Of a stretch of 64,000 bases of DNA, positions 35,876 through 46,401 are shown one piece after another. The translations under genes and the position numbers were made by a program. Below the pieces are notes generated by a model. The model searched no databases. It was not told the origin of the DNA and saw only the letters and a program-made list of their open reading frames with translations. The stretch covers positions 372,529-436,528 of the forward strand of contig NZ_LN890328.1 in the NCBI RefSeq assembly GCF_001458595.1, written 5' to 3'. Source of the stretch: Clostridium neonatale (lineage in GTDB: Bacteria; Bacillota; Clostridia; Clostridiales; Clostridiaceae). Numbering within the stretch: position 1 is the stretch's first letter; each line of letters starts with the position of its first letter.

Positions 35876-36748
35876 ATGAAAAATTTAATAATAGCTACGC
35901 GAAAAAGCAAGCTCGCACAAATGCAAACAGAAATTGTTATGAAAAAGCTTAAAGAGAAGTGCAATATAGATAGTGAGAAACTTTTAATAGTTACAGAAGG
36001 AGATAAAAAGTTAGATATTTCTTTAAATAAGATTGGAGGGAAAGGTCTTTTTGTTAAAGATATAGAATTAGCCCTTTTAAATAATCATGCACATGGAGCA
36101 GTACATAGCATGAAGGATGTACCACATGAATTACCAGAAGAATTTGAAATAGCAGCTGTAACTGAACGTGAAGATATAAGAGATGTATTCATATCAAGAA
36201 AAGGAATGCTTTTTAAAGAACTTAACTCTGGAGCTAAGATCGGAACAAGCAGTTTAAGAAGAGCTCTTGAACTTAAAGAAATAAGAAGTGATATTGAAAT
36301 AGTACCAATCAGAGGGAATGTACAAACAAGATTAGCGAAGATGGAAGAACAAAAACTTGATGGAATTATCCTTGCAGCTGCTGGACTTAAAAGGTTAAAT
36401 AATGAAAATATAATAACAGAATATTTTGATCCTAAAATTGTACTGCCAGCTGTAGCACAAGGTGCTTTAGGTGTTGAATGTTTAAAGATTAGTGAAGCAA
36501 AGGGGTATTTTGAAGCATTAGAGGATAAAAATGCAAGATTAACTGTTGAAGCTGAAAGAAGCTTTATGAGGGCTTTAAATGGAGATTGTCATAGTGCAAT
36601 AGGAGTATATTCAGAAATACAAAATAATGATTTATATATGATAGGTATGTTTGAAGTTAATGGAAAACTTATAAAGAAAGATATTCTTGGAAGCAAAAAT
36701 GATAATGTAATCCTAGGAAATGAGTTAGCTAAAAAAATATTAGAATAA
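35876..36748 (+). CDS. hemC: Hydroxymethylbilane synthase
   Basis: A 290-residue enzyme that joins four porphobilinogens. [15 protein letters not shown] at the N-terminus, [25 protein letters not shown] and [11 protein letters not shown] are classical, and [12 protein letters not shown] holds the Cys that binds the dipyrromethane cofactor. The TTG at 35873 is in frame, but the ATG at 35876 follows GGAGG at correct spacing. Confidence 0.95.
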   Translation: MKNLIIATRKSKLAQMQTEIVMKKLKEKCNIDSEKLLIVTEGDKKLDISLNKIGGKGLFVKDIELALLNNHAHGAVHSMKDVPHELPEEFEIAAVTEREDIRDVFISRKGMLFKELNSGAKIGTSSLRRALELKEIRSDIEIVPIRGNVQTRLAKMEEQKLDGIILAAAGLKRLNNENIITEYFDPKIVLPAVAQGALGVECLKISEAKGYFEALEDKNARLTVEAERSFMRALNGDCHSAIGVYSEIQNNDLYMIGMFEVNGKLIKKDILGSKNDNVILGNELAKKILE

Positions 36749-36785
36749 CAAAATACTATATAATTGTTTAAAGGAGATATTCTTT

Positions 36786-38249
36786 ATGAGTAAAGTTTAT
36801 ATAATTGGTACAGGATCAGGAGATGAGGAGCTTTTAACATTAAAAGCTGTTAAGTGTTTAAAAAAATGTACAGCAGTTTTATATGATAGATTAGTCTCAA
36901 ATAATATATTAAATTATTTAAATGATGAATGTGAAATATACTATTGCGGAAAAGAGCCAGGTACTCATTATAAGACACAAGAAGAAATAAATGCTTTATT
37001 GGTTGAGCTTGCTAAAAAAGGACATATAGTAGGCAGAATAAAAGGCGGCGATCCATATGTTTTTGGAAGAGGTGGAGAAGAGGTTTTAGCTTTAAAAAAA
37101 GAAAATATAGAATTTGAAGTTATTCCAGGTGTTACTTCACCTATTGCAGTTTTAAATTATGCTGGAATTCCAATAACACATAGGGGTATAGCCCAAAGCT
37201 TTCATGTAGTAACTGGAATGTCTGCAAATGATCTTAATGTGAATTTTGAAGCTCTAGCAAAAGAACAAGGAACTCTTGTCTTTATGATGGGGCTTAGCAA
37301 TCTTGAAAATATAGTAGAAAACTTAATCACTAATGGAAAAGATAGAGCTACACCTTGTGCTGTTGTTATGAGAGGAACATGCAGCAAGCAAAGAAAAGTT
37401 GTTGGAACATTAGAGAATATAGTTAGCTCAGTACGAAAAGCTGAATTAAAGTCACCATGTATCATTGCTGTTGGTGATGTTGTTAATTTAAATGAAGAAT
37501 TAAGTTGGTATGAAAATAAACCTTTGTTTGGGAAAAACATCTGCGTAACAAGATCAGAAAAGCAAGGAGCATCATTAAGAGAAAAATTAAAAGATTTGGG
37601 TGCAGAAGTAACATCCTTTCATGCAATAGAAATAAAAAGCACAGTAGAAAAATTAGATATGTATTTAGAAAAATTACATAAGTATGATCATATTTTGTTC
37701 ACATCTGTAAATGCAGTTAATATATTTTTTGATTATCTAATTGAAAAAGAATATGATATAAGAAATATAAAGGCAAAAATTTCGGCTGTCGGTAAAGCTA
37801 CATGGCAGGCTCTTAATAGAAGAGGAATAGTATGCTTTTGCAAAGCTAGAGAATTTATGGGTATAGGGCTTTTTAAAGAATTAAAACCATATTTGGAGGA
37901 AAATCAAAAAATACTAATTCCATGTTCATCATTAAGTAAACCTGATTTATATAATCAGCTTTTAAATGAAAATACACAGGTAGACAGAGTATTTATTTAT
38001 GATACTGTCTGCGGAAAGATAAGAGATACAAGACCATTTGAAGAAGTTGATGTAGTATTTTTTACAAGTCCATCAACTGTCTATAATATGATTGATGCAG
38101 TTGGTATTGATGCAATTAAAGAGAAACATGTTATAGCTATAGGACCTAAAACCAATAAACCACTAAGAGAAAATGGAATTATAGCAGATGTATGCAGAGA
38201 GCATTCAGAAGAAGGCTTTTTGAATGAAATTATAGATTTACTGAGGTAA
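36786..38249 (+). CDS. cobA-hemD: Uroporphyrinogen-III C-methyltransferase fused to uroporphyrinogen-III synthase
   Basis: A 487-residue bifunctional protein. Residues about 1-240 are SUMT: VYIIGTGSGDEELLTLKAV, YDRLVS, GRIKGGDPYVFGRGGEE and EVIPGVTSPIAVLNYAGIP. Residues about 250-487 are HemD, with NICVTRSEKQGASL, ILFTSVNAVNIF and VVFFTSPSTVYNM. The fusion makes uroporphyrinogen III and methylates it to precorrin-2 in one polypeptide, the branch point to cobalamin and sirohaem. This arrangement is common in clostridia. Confidence 0.95.
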   Translation: MSKVYIIGTGSGDEELLTLKAVKCLKKCTAVLYDRLVSNNILNYLNDECEIYYCGKEPGTHYKTQEEINALLVELAKKGHIVGRIKGGDPYVFGRGGEEVLALKKENIEFEVIPGVTSPIAVLNYAGIPITHRGIAQSFHVVTGMSANDLNVNFEALAKEQGTLVFMMGLSNLENIVENLITNGKDRATPCAVVMRGTCSKQRKVVGTLENIVSSVRKAELKSPCIIAVGDVVNLNEELSWYENKPLFGKNICVTRSEKQGASLREKLKDLGAEVTSFHAIEIKSTVEKLDMYLEKLHKYDHILFTSVNAVNIFFDYLIEKEYDIRNIKAKISAVGKATWQALNRRGIVCFCKAREFMGIGLFKELKPYLEENQKILIPCSSLSKPDLYNQLLNENTQVDRVFIYDTVCGKIRDTRPFEEVDVVFFTSPSTVYNMIDAVGIDAIKEKHVIAIGPKTNKPLRENGIIADVCREHSEEGFLNEIIDLLR

Positions 38250-38600
38250 TTATTTTAAATAATTACTAACTATATATAGTAAATTTGACTTAGATTGATA
38301 TCTAGGGACATGATATGCACGAAATATTAGGTTTGGATATCTGATTAAGAAAACTCTACTTTAAAGGTTTGCTAAGTATATTTAGCCTACCATTTTAGAA
38401 AACATCTTCTCATATGCATTGGTAGGTATAAATAATTCGTAACAAATGCAAGATTTGGATTCTCTAATTAAGATTTGAGTTTTCTGCTTAAGAATTTTAA
38501 AACTTAAGAATTTTAGAATTTATATTCTTTTGGTAGTATTATAATATTTTTATATGAATTATACATAAAATTATTTTTAGAAGGAAGGCCAAGAAATTAA
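38250..38600. other. Intergenic region before hemB
   Basis: 351 bp with no gene. It has a short hairpin gtaattatt/aataattac at 38245-38266 without a T run, and a 7-bp pairing cctacca/tggtagg near 38389-38427. No known riboswitch is recognised. The gap may hold a separate hemB promoter. Confidence 0.5.
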
Positions 38601-39566
38601 ATGATTAAAAGAGGAAGAAGATTAAGATTAAATTCTGCCATAAGAGATATGGTAAGAGAAACTACACTAAATTCAAAGAATTTTATTTATCCTATTTTTG
38701 TGGTTGAAGGAGAAAATATTAAAAATGAAATATCTTCAATGCCAGGAATTTATCATTTTTCAATAGATAGATTGCATGAAGTAATAAAAGAAGTTGAAGA
38801 AGCAAAAGTAGGAGGTGTGCTTCTATTTGGCATTCCAAAACATAAAGATGCATGCGGATCAGAGAGCTTTGCAGAAGATGGAATAGTTCAAAAAGCTGTA
38901 AGGAAGATAAAAGAAATAAATAATGATATTCTTGTAATTACTGATGTATGTATGTGTGAATATACTTCACATGGACATTGTGGAATTTTACATGGGGACT
39001 ATGTAGACAATGATGAAACTTTAGAATATTTAGGTAAAATAGCAGTATCTCATGCAAAAGCAGGAGCAGATATTATTGCACCTTCTGACATGATGGATGG
39101 AAGAATAGGTTTTATAAGGAATGCTTTAGATACTAATGGATTCAAAAATGTAAGCATTATGAGTTATTCAGCTAAATACTGTTCAGCTTTTTATGGACCA
39201 TTTAGAGATGCAGCAGATTCAGCACCTAAGTTTGGTGATAGAAAGACTTATCAAATGGATCCGGCAAATAGAATGGAAGCACTTAGAGAAACAGAAATGG
39301 ACATAGAAGAAGGTGCAGATTTTATAATGGTTAAGCCAGCGCTTTCTTATTTAGATGTAATTAGAGAATGTAGAGATAACTTTAATTTACCTCTTGCTGC
39401 ATATAATGTAAGTGGAGAATATTCAATGGTAAAAGCAGCAGGAAAGCAAGGACTTATAGATGAAGAAAGAGTAATGATGGAAATTTTAACTTCAATAAAA
39501 AGAGCAGGAGCAGATATAATAATAACTTATCATGCATTAGACGCAGCTAAACTTTTAAATAAGTAG
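38601..39566 (+). CDS. hemB: Porphobilinogen synthase (5-aminolevulinate dehydratase)
   Basis: A 321-residue enzyme condensing two aminolevulinates. The three zinc-binding Cys occur in [16 protein letters not shown], marking the zinc-dependent type. The Schiff-base lysines are in [19 protein letters not shown] and [12 protein letters not shown]. Full length. It lies between cobA-hemD and hemL on the same strand. Confidence 0.96.
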   Translation: MIKRGRRLRLNSAIRDMVRETTLNSKNFIYPIFVVEGENIKNEISSMPGIYHFSIDRLHEVIKEVEEAKVGGVLLFGIPKHKDACGSESFAEDGIVQKAVRKIKEINNDILVITDVCMCEYTSHGHCGILHGDYVDNDETLEYLGKIAVSHAKAGADIIAPSDMMDGRIGFIRNALDTNGFKNVSIMSYSAKYCSAFYGPFRDAADSAPKFGDRKTYQMDPANRMEALRETEMDIEEGADFIMVKPALSYLDVIRECRDNFNLPLAAYNVSGEYSMVKAAGKQGLIDEERVMMEILTSIKRAGADIIITYHALDAAKLLNK

Positions 39567-39664
39567 AAATTATTGAAGAAGTAATGCTAAGAATATGTGT
39601 TTATAAAAAGAGTGGTTATTATATAATTTAGAACTTATAAACCATTATGAAATGAGGAAAAGTT

Positions 39665-40954
39665 ATGAATAATAATGAAATATTTGAAGAATCAAAAGAG
39701 TATATGCCTGGAGGAGTAAACAGCCCAGTTAGATGTTATAAAGGAATGGATATGAATCCGCCAATAATAAAGTCAGGTGATGGCGTAATAATAAAAGATG
39801 AAGAAGATAATGAATATATAGATTTTGTTTTAGCATGGGGACCAATGCTACTTGGACATTGTGATCCAGATGTTGTAAAGGCAGTGAAAGAAACAAGTGA
39901 AAAAGCATTAGCTTTTGGAGCACCAACAAAGCTTGAATTAGACCTTGCAAAGTTTATGTGTGAAAATCTTGATAATATAGATAAGATAAGAATGGTAAAC
40001 TCAGGTACAGAAGCTACAATGAGTGCCATAAAGCTTGCAAGAGGATACACAAAAAGAGATAAGATAGTTAAGTTTGCAGGGTGTTATCATGGACATTTTG
40101 ATGGCTTTTTAGTTGAAGCAGGTTCAGGTCTTATGACAGCAGGAGTACCTGATTCACTTGGAGTGCCAAATGAAAGTATTGCAAATACTTTAATTGGTGT
40201 ATATAATGATAAAGCGCAAATTACACAGCTATTTAAAAAGTATGGCAGAGAAATAGCAGGGGTTATTATTGAACCAGTAGCAGGAAATATGGGAGTTATA
40301 AAAGCTGAAGATGATTTTATGATAACTCTTAGAAATCTTTGCAGCGAGTATGGAGCACTTTTAATATTTGATGAAGTTATGACTGGATTTAGAGTAGCTT
40401 TCAAAGGTGCACAAAGCTTATTTAATATAAAGCCAGATCTTGTTACATATGCTAAAATCATGGGAGGTGGACTTCCTTGTGGTGCATATGGTGGAAGAAA
40501 AGAAATTATGGAAAACTTATCTCCGCTTGGAGGAGTATATCAGGCTGGAACTATGTCAGGTAATCCAATAGTAATGGCAGCAGGTCTTGCTACTTTAAAT
40601 AAACTAAAAGATAATATGAAAGAATATTATGAGAAAATTGAATCTATTGGTAAAAAGTTAGAAGAAGGTATAGTTAGTATATCTTCAAAGTATAAATTAC
40701 CATTAGTAATTAATAGAGTTGGTGGAATGTTTACTATATTCTTTACAGAATTAAAAGAAGTTAAGACATATGAAGATGTTAAAACTTGTAATATTGAAAG
40801 ATTCAATAGATATTTTAAACATATGATAAAAAGTGGATTTAATTTTGCACCATCACAATTTGAAGCAGTATTTTTAAGTGTAAAGCATGAAGAAAGTCAT
40901 GTTTTAGATTACTTAAAAGCATTTGAAGAGTTTGCAATTAATGAAACTAAATAA
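39665..40954 (+). CDS. hemL: Glutamate-1-semialdehyde 2,1-aminomutase
   Basis: A 429-residue PLP enzyme yielding 5-aminolevulinate. [13 protein letters not shown] at the N-terminus, [27 protein letters not shown] and the PLP-lysine segment [16 protein letters not shown] are all present. It completes the glutamate-to-precorrin-2 pathway within this cluster. GAGGAAA precedes the start. Confidence 0.96.
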   Translation: MNNNEIFEESKEYMPGGVNSPVRCYKGMDMNPPIIKSGDGVIIKDEEDNEYIDFVLAWGPMLLGHCDPDVVKAVKETSEKALAFGAPTKLELDLAKFMCENLDNIDKIRMVNSGTEATMSAIKLARGYTKRDKIVKFAGCYHGHFDGFLVEAGSGLMTAGVPDSLGVPNESIANTLIGVYNDKAQITQLFKKYGREIAGVIIEPVAGNMGVIKAEDDFMITLRNLCSEYGALLIFDEVMTGFRVAFKGAQSLFNIKPDLVTYAKIMGGGLPCGAYGGRKEIMENLSPLGGVYQAGTMSGNPIVMAAGLATLNKLKDNMKEYYEKIESIGKKLEEGIVSISSKYKLPLVINRVGGMFTIFFTELKEVKTYEDVKTCNIERFNRYFKHMIKSGFNFAPSQFEAVFLSVKHEESHVLDYLKAFEEFAINETK

Positions 40955-41103
40955 CAGATTGTTAACCACTAAATCTAAAGCAATCAATTAATAAACAAAT
41001 AGAAGTTTATTATTTATATAGATGTTTTATAAAGACTGTATTGTAAGTTTATAAAAATATGCAGTTTTTAAAAGAGCTTATTTTTAGGAGGATTAATTTT
41101 TTT

Positions 41104-42159
41104 ATGAAAAGAAAATTAAAATCATTGTCTTTGCTAGTTGCAGTATTCATGATGGCAATGATGTTTGCTGGCTGTAATAAAGAAGAAAAACCAACAATAA
41201 ATTTCTTTAATTATGGAGAAAACATTGGAGAAGGAATTTTAGAAGAATTTGAAGAGAAATATGGAATACATGTAAACCAGGATGTATATGATACACCGGA
41301 AGAAATGTATCAAAAGATAGCATCAGGAGCAGCTCAATATGATGTTATTGTATCAATAGATTATTTAGTACAAAGAATGATACAAGAAGATAAATTAGAA
41401 AAGATTAATTTTGGTAATGTACCTAATATGAGTAAGATAGCAGATGATCATTTAGGAAAAACATTTGATCCAAGCAATGAATATTCAGTACCATATATGT
41501 CTGGTACAATAGGACTTGTTTATAATACAGATTATGTAGATGAACCAATAGACAGCTGGACTGCACTTTGGGATACTAAATACAATAAAAATGTAATTTT
41601 ATTAGATGGTGTACGTGATACATTGGGTGCAACATTAAAAATGCTTGGATATTCATTAAATACAACAAATCCAGATGAAATCAATGAAGCAAAGGAAAAG
41701 CTAATAGAACTTAAAAAGAACGGTAATTTATTAGCAATTGGAGCTGATGATAATACGGATAAAATGGCTAGAGGAGAAGCAGCAATTTCTATTCTTTGGT
41801 CAGGTGAAGGATTAAATCTTGAAGCTGAACACGATAATTTAAAGTTTGTAGTGCCTAAAGAAGGTGCAAATTTCTGGATTGATTCTTTATGCATTCCAAA
41901 AGGAACTAAAAATAAAGAAAATGCAGAACTTTTTATAAGCTATTTATGTGAAAAAGATCCATCATTTAGAACAGCTGATGAAATTGGATACACTACACCA
42001 CAAAAAGAAGCTAGAGAAGAACAAGATGATAATGTAAAAAATAATCCTAATGCATATATGGATGATGAATTACTTAAGAAATGTGAAAGCTATAATTATC
42101 TTGGTGATAACTTAAGATTATATGAAGATGCATGGACTCAATTTAAAGATTATCAATAG
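41104..42159 (+). CDS. potD: Polyamine-type ABC transporter substrate-binding lipoprotein (PotD-like)
   Basis: A 351-residue exported lipoprotein: MKRKLKSL, a hydrophobic stretch, then the lipobox MFAGC with Cys at about residue 21. The mature part has INFFNYGENIGEGILEEFEEKYGI, YDVIVSIDYLVQRM, SVPYMSGTIGLVYNTDYV and AAISILWSGEG, typical of PotD. AGGAGG precedes the ATG at 41104. No permease or ATPase gene is nearby, so it is an orphan component here, ended by its own terminator. Confidence 0.88.
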   Translation: MKRKLKSLSLLVAVFMMAMMFAGCNKEEKPTINFFNYGENIGEGILEEFEEKYGIHVNQDVYDTPEEMYQKIASGAAQYDVIVSIDYLVQRMIQEDKLEKINFGNVPNMSKIADDHLGKTFDPSNEYSVPYMSGTIGLVYNTDYVDEPIDSWTALWDTKYNKNVILLDGVRDTLGATLKMLGYSLNTTNPDEINEAKEKLIELKKNGNLLAIGADDNTDKMARGEAAISILWSGEGLNLEAEHDNLKFVVPKEGANFWIDSLCIPKGTKNKENAELFISYLCEKDPSFRTADEIGYTTPQKEAREEQDDNVKNNPNAYMDDELLKKCESYNYLGDNLRLYEDAWTQFKDYQ

Positions 42160-42197
42160 AAAAATACTGAAGATGTATTATAATTAAAAATTATATG

Positions 42198-42247
42198 AAG
42201 GGTTATATCAAAGTTGAATATTCATTTTGATATAACCCTTATTATTT
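42198..42247 (+). terminator. Terminator after potD
   Basis: aagggttatatcaaa (42198-42212) pairs with 42226-42240 to give a 15-bp stem followed by attattt. The adjacent IS6-like element inserted directly behind it. Confidence 0.85.
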
Positions 42248-42250
42248 GAT

Positions 42251-43526
42251 CGTTCTGTTAAGTTATATGAACATTGCTCTTCTCAACACTAGAAAATATA
42301 ATAAGTTTGACTAGAACCAATTATCCCCCTAGAAAAGGAGAGAAGAACAATGAACAAAACTAAAGTAAAATGTCCTCGCTGTCACTCTGACCAACTATAT
42401 AAGTTTGGTTTGGATAAGCAGGCTAACCAAAAATATCAATGTAAGAACTGCAAACGCCAATTCGCTCCTGACTCTGTCAGCATGCCGAAGAAATCAAAAT
42501 ACCCCACGTGTCCTAAATGTGGTAAATCTACATTCTTACATCATTCTTATAAGCACTATAATCGATATAAATGTGGCAATAAAAAATGTAATCATGTAAT
42601 TGTACATCATCATAATTTAAATATTGATGATGCATCTAGTGAAAAGCTAACCGGCTCCCTTTCTATGAAAGGAATGCGCTTTCCGTTACATATTATTCTT
42701 ACAGCATTGACATTATATTTCTTAAATAATACATCAACACGAGCTATTGCACATTTCCTACATACAACAGCAAATATAAAAGTATCCCATGTAACCATAG
42801 CGAGTTGGGCTCATAAATTTGCACCATTCTTCAATCTGAAAGCTGATTCCTTTAAAGATCAGTTAAATCTTCAATCTGACGATTGGCACGCTGATGAAAC
42901 TGTTGTATTTATAAATGGCGAAAAGTATTATCTATGGCTTGCTATAGACTCAGAAACACGCTTCATATTAGCATTTCATCTTACGAAATCACGTAGTGAA
43001 GATTCTGCTTTTACTCTAATTAATCAAGCTAAAAAGTTTGGTGAACCTAGTAATTTCATTACTGATAGATTGCCTTCATATAATCAAGCTGTAGCTAAAG
43101 TTTTGCCAAATACTAAGCATATTCCTGTAGCACCAATGTCCAGTGATACAAGTAATAATCTTATAGAATCTTTCAATAAAACTTTTAAAGCTTGGTATAA
43201 AGCTAAAAAAGGCTTTAATTCATTCGAGAAAGCTAATAACTTAATATCTGTATTTATCTTTCACTATAACTTTATAAGACCTCATGGATCATTAAACAAT
43301 CATACTCCAGCTGAAGTTGCCGGCTTCGCTAGCGATAGCAAATCTAAACATTCTTGGTTTGTTGCTGCTTAATTTAGTTAATTAATATCTTTGATTAACC
43401 TGCAAAAATCCTATTTATTGCAAGCTTGTTTGCCATGCAATAAATTAATCAAACTTATATAATTTTCAAAGAGCGAGTAATTCTACGAAATGTTAAGCTA
43501 TTTTTTCATAACAACCTAACAGAATC
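42251..43526 (+). mobile_element. IS6-like insertion sequence with 8-bp target duplication
   Basis: The 8-bp sequence tatttgat occurs on both sides (42243-42250 and 43527-43534). The ends show inverted repeats: TTCTGTTAAGTT on the left and TTCTGTTAGGTT on the complementary strand of the right. Length is 1276 bp. A hairpin built on tttattgca/tgcaataaa follows the transposase. An intact target duplication suggests a recent insertion. Confidence 0.9.
42350..43372 (+). CDS. IS6/IS240-type DDE transposase with N-terminal zinc ribbons
   Basis: A 340-residue transposase. Two Cys-rich zinc ribbons lead (CPRCHSDQLYKFG...CKNC, and CPKCGKSTF...CGNKKC). The DDE core has DDWHADETVVF, FITDRLPSYNQA and NLIESFNKTFKAWYKAKKGF, then HYNFIRPHGSLNNHTPAEVAG, as in the IS240 type. 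GGAG precedes the ATG. Codon use looks less AT-biased than in its neighbours, consistent with recent arrival. Confidence 0.9.
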   Translation: MNKTKVKCPRCHSDQLYKFGLDKQANQKYQCKNCKRQFAPDSVSMPKKSKYPTCPKCGKSTFLHHSYKHYNRYKCGNKKCNHVIVHHHNLNIDDASSEKLTGSLSMKGMRFPLHIILTALTLYFLNNTSTRAIAHFLHTTANIKVSHVTIASWAHKFAPFFNLKADSFKDQLNLQSDDWHADETVVFINGEKYYLWLAIDSETRFILAFHLTKSRSEDSAFTLINQAKKFGEPSNFITDRLPSYNQAVAKVLPNTKHIPVAPMSSDTSNNLIESFNKTFKAWYKAKKGFNSFEKANNLISVFIFHYNFIRPHGSLNNHTPAEVAGFASDSKSKHSWFVAA

Positions 43527-43706
43527 TATTTGATTTAAGAGCATTTTCTTGTTTTAAGAAGTATGTTTAGGATATAATAAAAATATAATTTAACAAATTG
43601 TAAAAGTATGATAAATATTATTGATACTATATTTTTTATATAGTATAGTAATCATAATTAACAAAAGAAGCAATACTATATATAATGTAATTAAGGAGTG
43701 ATTAAT

Positions 43707-44264
43707 ATGTCTGACAGAATTATAGATTTTAATGAAATAAAGAATAAAGCCAAAGATAAGGATGTAGATAAATTTGAGGAATACATATACTCAATGTATT
43801 ATCAAATGGCTGAAGGTAAATTAAATATGGCAGACTTTTCAAAAAATATAATGAAATATATGGAAGAAAACAATATATCTCAAGATAAATTAATTAATAT
43901 TCAAAAGAAATTTTTAGAGAGATATGGATTCGATCCTTCAATTTTAGAAAATCAGTTCAATATGTCAGGATTTGATCTTTCAGGACTTGGATTAAATTAT
44001 GATAATGTGAAAAAGACAATGGGCTTTCAAGAAAAATACAAAGATAGAATTTCTGTTAGATCAATATCAGAATACTTTATAAAAAATGATAAAAATGATG
44101 TAAAAGTATTGCTTGAAAATGAAAAAGTAATTTTAATAAGCGAAAAAAGTATTGATTTAAATGATAATGAATTAAATGAATTTTTATGTTCATACAAAAA
44201 AGTTGTTGATGATAAAGCACTTGATATTTCAATCTGCGAAAATAGTAAAAATTATAATTATTAG
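43707..44264 (+). CDS. Uncharacterised clostridial protein, DUF3867-like
   Basis: A 185-residue soluble, helix-rich acidic protein. DRIIDFNEIKNKAKDKDVDKFE and KYMEENNISQDKLINIQKKFLERYGFD match what I recall of the clostridial DUF3867 family, which has no known function. There is no signal peptide or membrane segment. AAGGAG lies 8 bases before the ATG at 43707. The C-terminal half is less conserved-looking and may be a separate small domain. Confidence 0.75.
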   Translation: MSDRIIDFNEIKNKAKDKDVDKFEEYIYSMYYQMAEGKLNMADFSKNIMKYMEENNISQDKLINIQKKFLERYGFDPSILENQFNMSGFDLSGLGLNYDNVKKTMGFQEKYKDRISVRSISEYFIKNDKNDVKVLLENEKVILISEKSIDLNDNELNEFLCSYKKVVDDKALDISICENSKNYNY

Positions 44265-44277
44265 AATCTTACACAAC

Positions 44278-45157
44278 ATAAATAAGGTATGTACTAAGTT
44301 TCGTGAAAAATAACCGAAATAAAGCTCTTATGTGTGGCTCGCTTGCTACAAAAATGACGCTAAGAATTCAAACATGCAGACATTGTACCCACAAATGTTT
44401 GCTCCAAGGCATATAATGCTTAGTGAGGTACGAACTTAGCAGTATAGCCCATCTTAATCTACTGATGAAGATGTTTCCTTTAATATACCTTGGACAAACA
44501 ATTGTGGAACAAGTCTACATGAAGAATTCTAAAGTGTCATTTTTGAATGCAAGACACCGCCAACATAAGAGCTTTATTTCTTTGTTTCATCTAAATTCAG
44601 AGTAGTGGTATTATTGTTGCTATACATAAATACATTTTTAAATTAAGGAATAGTTATTTATAGATGTTAAAGATTTAAGAAGGTAATATTTTATCATTTT
44701 TTAAAAGGTATAAATTTATAAATATAAGGATATATATTCTTAAGAATGTGCACTTATAAAAAGAGCAGCTATGCTGCAATTCGGAACTTTTCTTATTTAT
44801 TGGGTGATGCAGGGGGCCATAAATTATTACAAGTGATTGAAAAATATATTTTTAGGCATGAAATATTCCTAAAACATAAATTATAGCTAAAAAAGTTAGA
44901 TATCTATGATTTTAGAGAAAAACAAAGAAATTCAATATATGAATATGGGGAGTATTGTATTGAAAATTTGAGTTATTAAATTCTTAGACAGAGGCTGTTC
45001 CAAAATTGTTTGTCAAATACTTGTTATTGGAGCAAACATTTTTGGGCACAGCCTCTGTCTGTAGAATTTTTAACTCAAATTTTCCTACAATACGAGCATA
45101 TCATATATTGAATTTCGGTTGTTATCCACTAAACCATGATTCTACGTCCCTTATTTA
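44278..45157. mobile_element. Non-coding palindromic element with terminal inverted repeats, right copy
   Basis: An 880-bp element in inverted orientation to the one at 27661-30008. The left end (44278-44320) contains taaataagg and ataaccgaaat; the right end (45117-45157) contains atttcggttgttatccac and ends acgtcccttattta. Palindrome one spans 44316-44580 and palindrome two 44930-45118; each is roughly 190-265 bases with tips related to caaaattgtttgtc/ggagcaaac. Palindrome one has an extra loop of about 90 bases. Short open frames inside do not look coding. The right end overlaps the stop codon of the esterase gene. Confidence 0.75.
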
Positions 45158-46129
45158 AAGTGGTGAATTTAATATTATAAATTTTAATAGTCCAGTAGAA
45201 AAACTTATAATATCGTCTTTACTTATTCCAGAAAAATCGTGTGATGAAAAATCAAGTAATATTAATTCACTTTTGGCATTTTCTTTTTGGCATTTATCAT
45301 AAAGCATCACAGAACTTTCATAAGGAACAAGTTCATCAGCTTTTCCATGAATTATAAGCGTATTTGGAATGTCTTTATTGACATAATTAATAGGATTATA
45401 CATTTTCTTAGTTTTATCTATATCATCAATAGATGAAAATATGTTTGATAAATCATAATTTAAATCGGAAGTATTTAATAAGCTCAAATCTGTAGGACCA
45501 AAACAATCTACTAAATATTTTACTTTTGATGGATAGCCTATAAGACCTGGCTCATCTTCAAATGAATTTTCATCACTATATGCAGCAAGCATGGAGATAT
45601 GCGCTCCAGAAGAAACACCGATTAGTCCTATTTCATTAGTGTCAAGGTTGTAGACATTTTTATTTTTATAGATCCATCTAATTGCATCTTTTACATCAGA
45701 TACTTGTTTATCAAATTTTTCAGTATCATGCATAAGTTCATATTCAACACTAATTATAGTGTAACCTTCTTCTCTAAAAGAGTTTAAAATTGGTGTTAAG
45801 ACATCAGGAATTGATTTATCACCATAAGCCCAAGCTCCACCATGCACATACATTAAAACTGGTGAAGATTTATAAACTTGATTTATTGGACTATAGATAT
45901 CCAAATGAAGTTGTACACCATTAGTGCTTTTATAAAGAACATCACGGCAGTCCATAGCAGTAGAAGATGTATTAATATCAATTTCTTGTGCAACTGCAAT
46001 ATTATCTTTAAAAGAAAGGAATTTATCAATTAATCCATAACATAAAATTATTCTCTTATGAAAAATAATTGAAAAGATACAAACTACAACTAAGAATAAA
46101 ATAAGAATATTTTTAATAAATTTTTTCAT
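45155..46129 (-). CDS. Membrane-anchored alpha/beta hydrolase (esterase/lipase type)
   Basis: A 324-residue protein. Residues about 1-27 are a membrane anchor or uncleaved signal (ILILFLVVVCIFSIIF), so the enzyme faces outside. The BD-FAE/hormone-sensitive-lipase type core shows YVHGGAWAYGDKS (oxyanion hole), IGVSSGAHISML (nucleophile Ser) and SSHDFSGI (catalytic His). The substrate is unknown; acetylated glycans or lipids are possible. Its stop codon is supplied by the end of the adjacent repeat element. Confidence 0.85.
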   Translation of the reverse strand: MKKFIKNILILFLVVVCIFSIIFHKRIILCYGLIDKFLSFKDNIAVAQEIDINTSSTAMDCRDVLYKSTNGVQLHLDIYSPINQVYKSSPVLMYVHGGAWAYGDKSIPDVLTPILNSFREEGYTIISVEYELMHDTEKFDKQVSDVKDAIRWIYKNKNVYNLDTNEIGLIGVSSGAHISMLAAYSDENSFEDEPGLIGYPSKVKYLVDCFGPTDLSLLNTSDLNYDLSNIFSSIDDIDKTKKMYNPINYVNKDIPNTLIIHGKADELVPYESSVMLYDKCQKENAKSELILLDFSSHDFSGISKDDIISFSTGLLKFIILNSPL

Positions 46130-46401
46130 AAGTCTTAATTTAATCTAATTATTACAAAGCATAATTAGATTTCCTCCCTTCTCTATAATGTCAGTTTAAT
46201 TATAACATAGTTAATTTCATAAAAAAAATGTTGAAATATACTATATTATATTTAAAAAAATTTAGAATAGAATTATTAATTATTTTAAATATGGAATAAA
46301 ATTTGCTGAGTAAAATAAATTTAATAATATTTTCAATTTATTAGAATATATTATATGAGAGAAAATACATAAATACATTAACATTATAGAAAGGAGAAAG
46401 T

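Noticed and set aside
42251..43526. IS6 element and neighbours forming a composite transposon
   Set aside because: Only one IS6-like copy is present in the window, so no flanking pair exists.
44423..44605. 60-residue plus-strand open frame
   Set aside because: It lies in the first palindrome of the right non-coding element and is not kept in the left copy.
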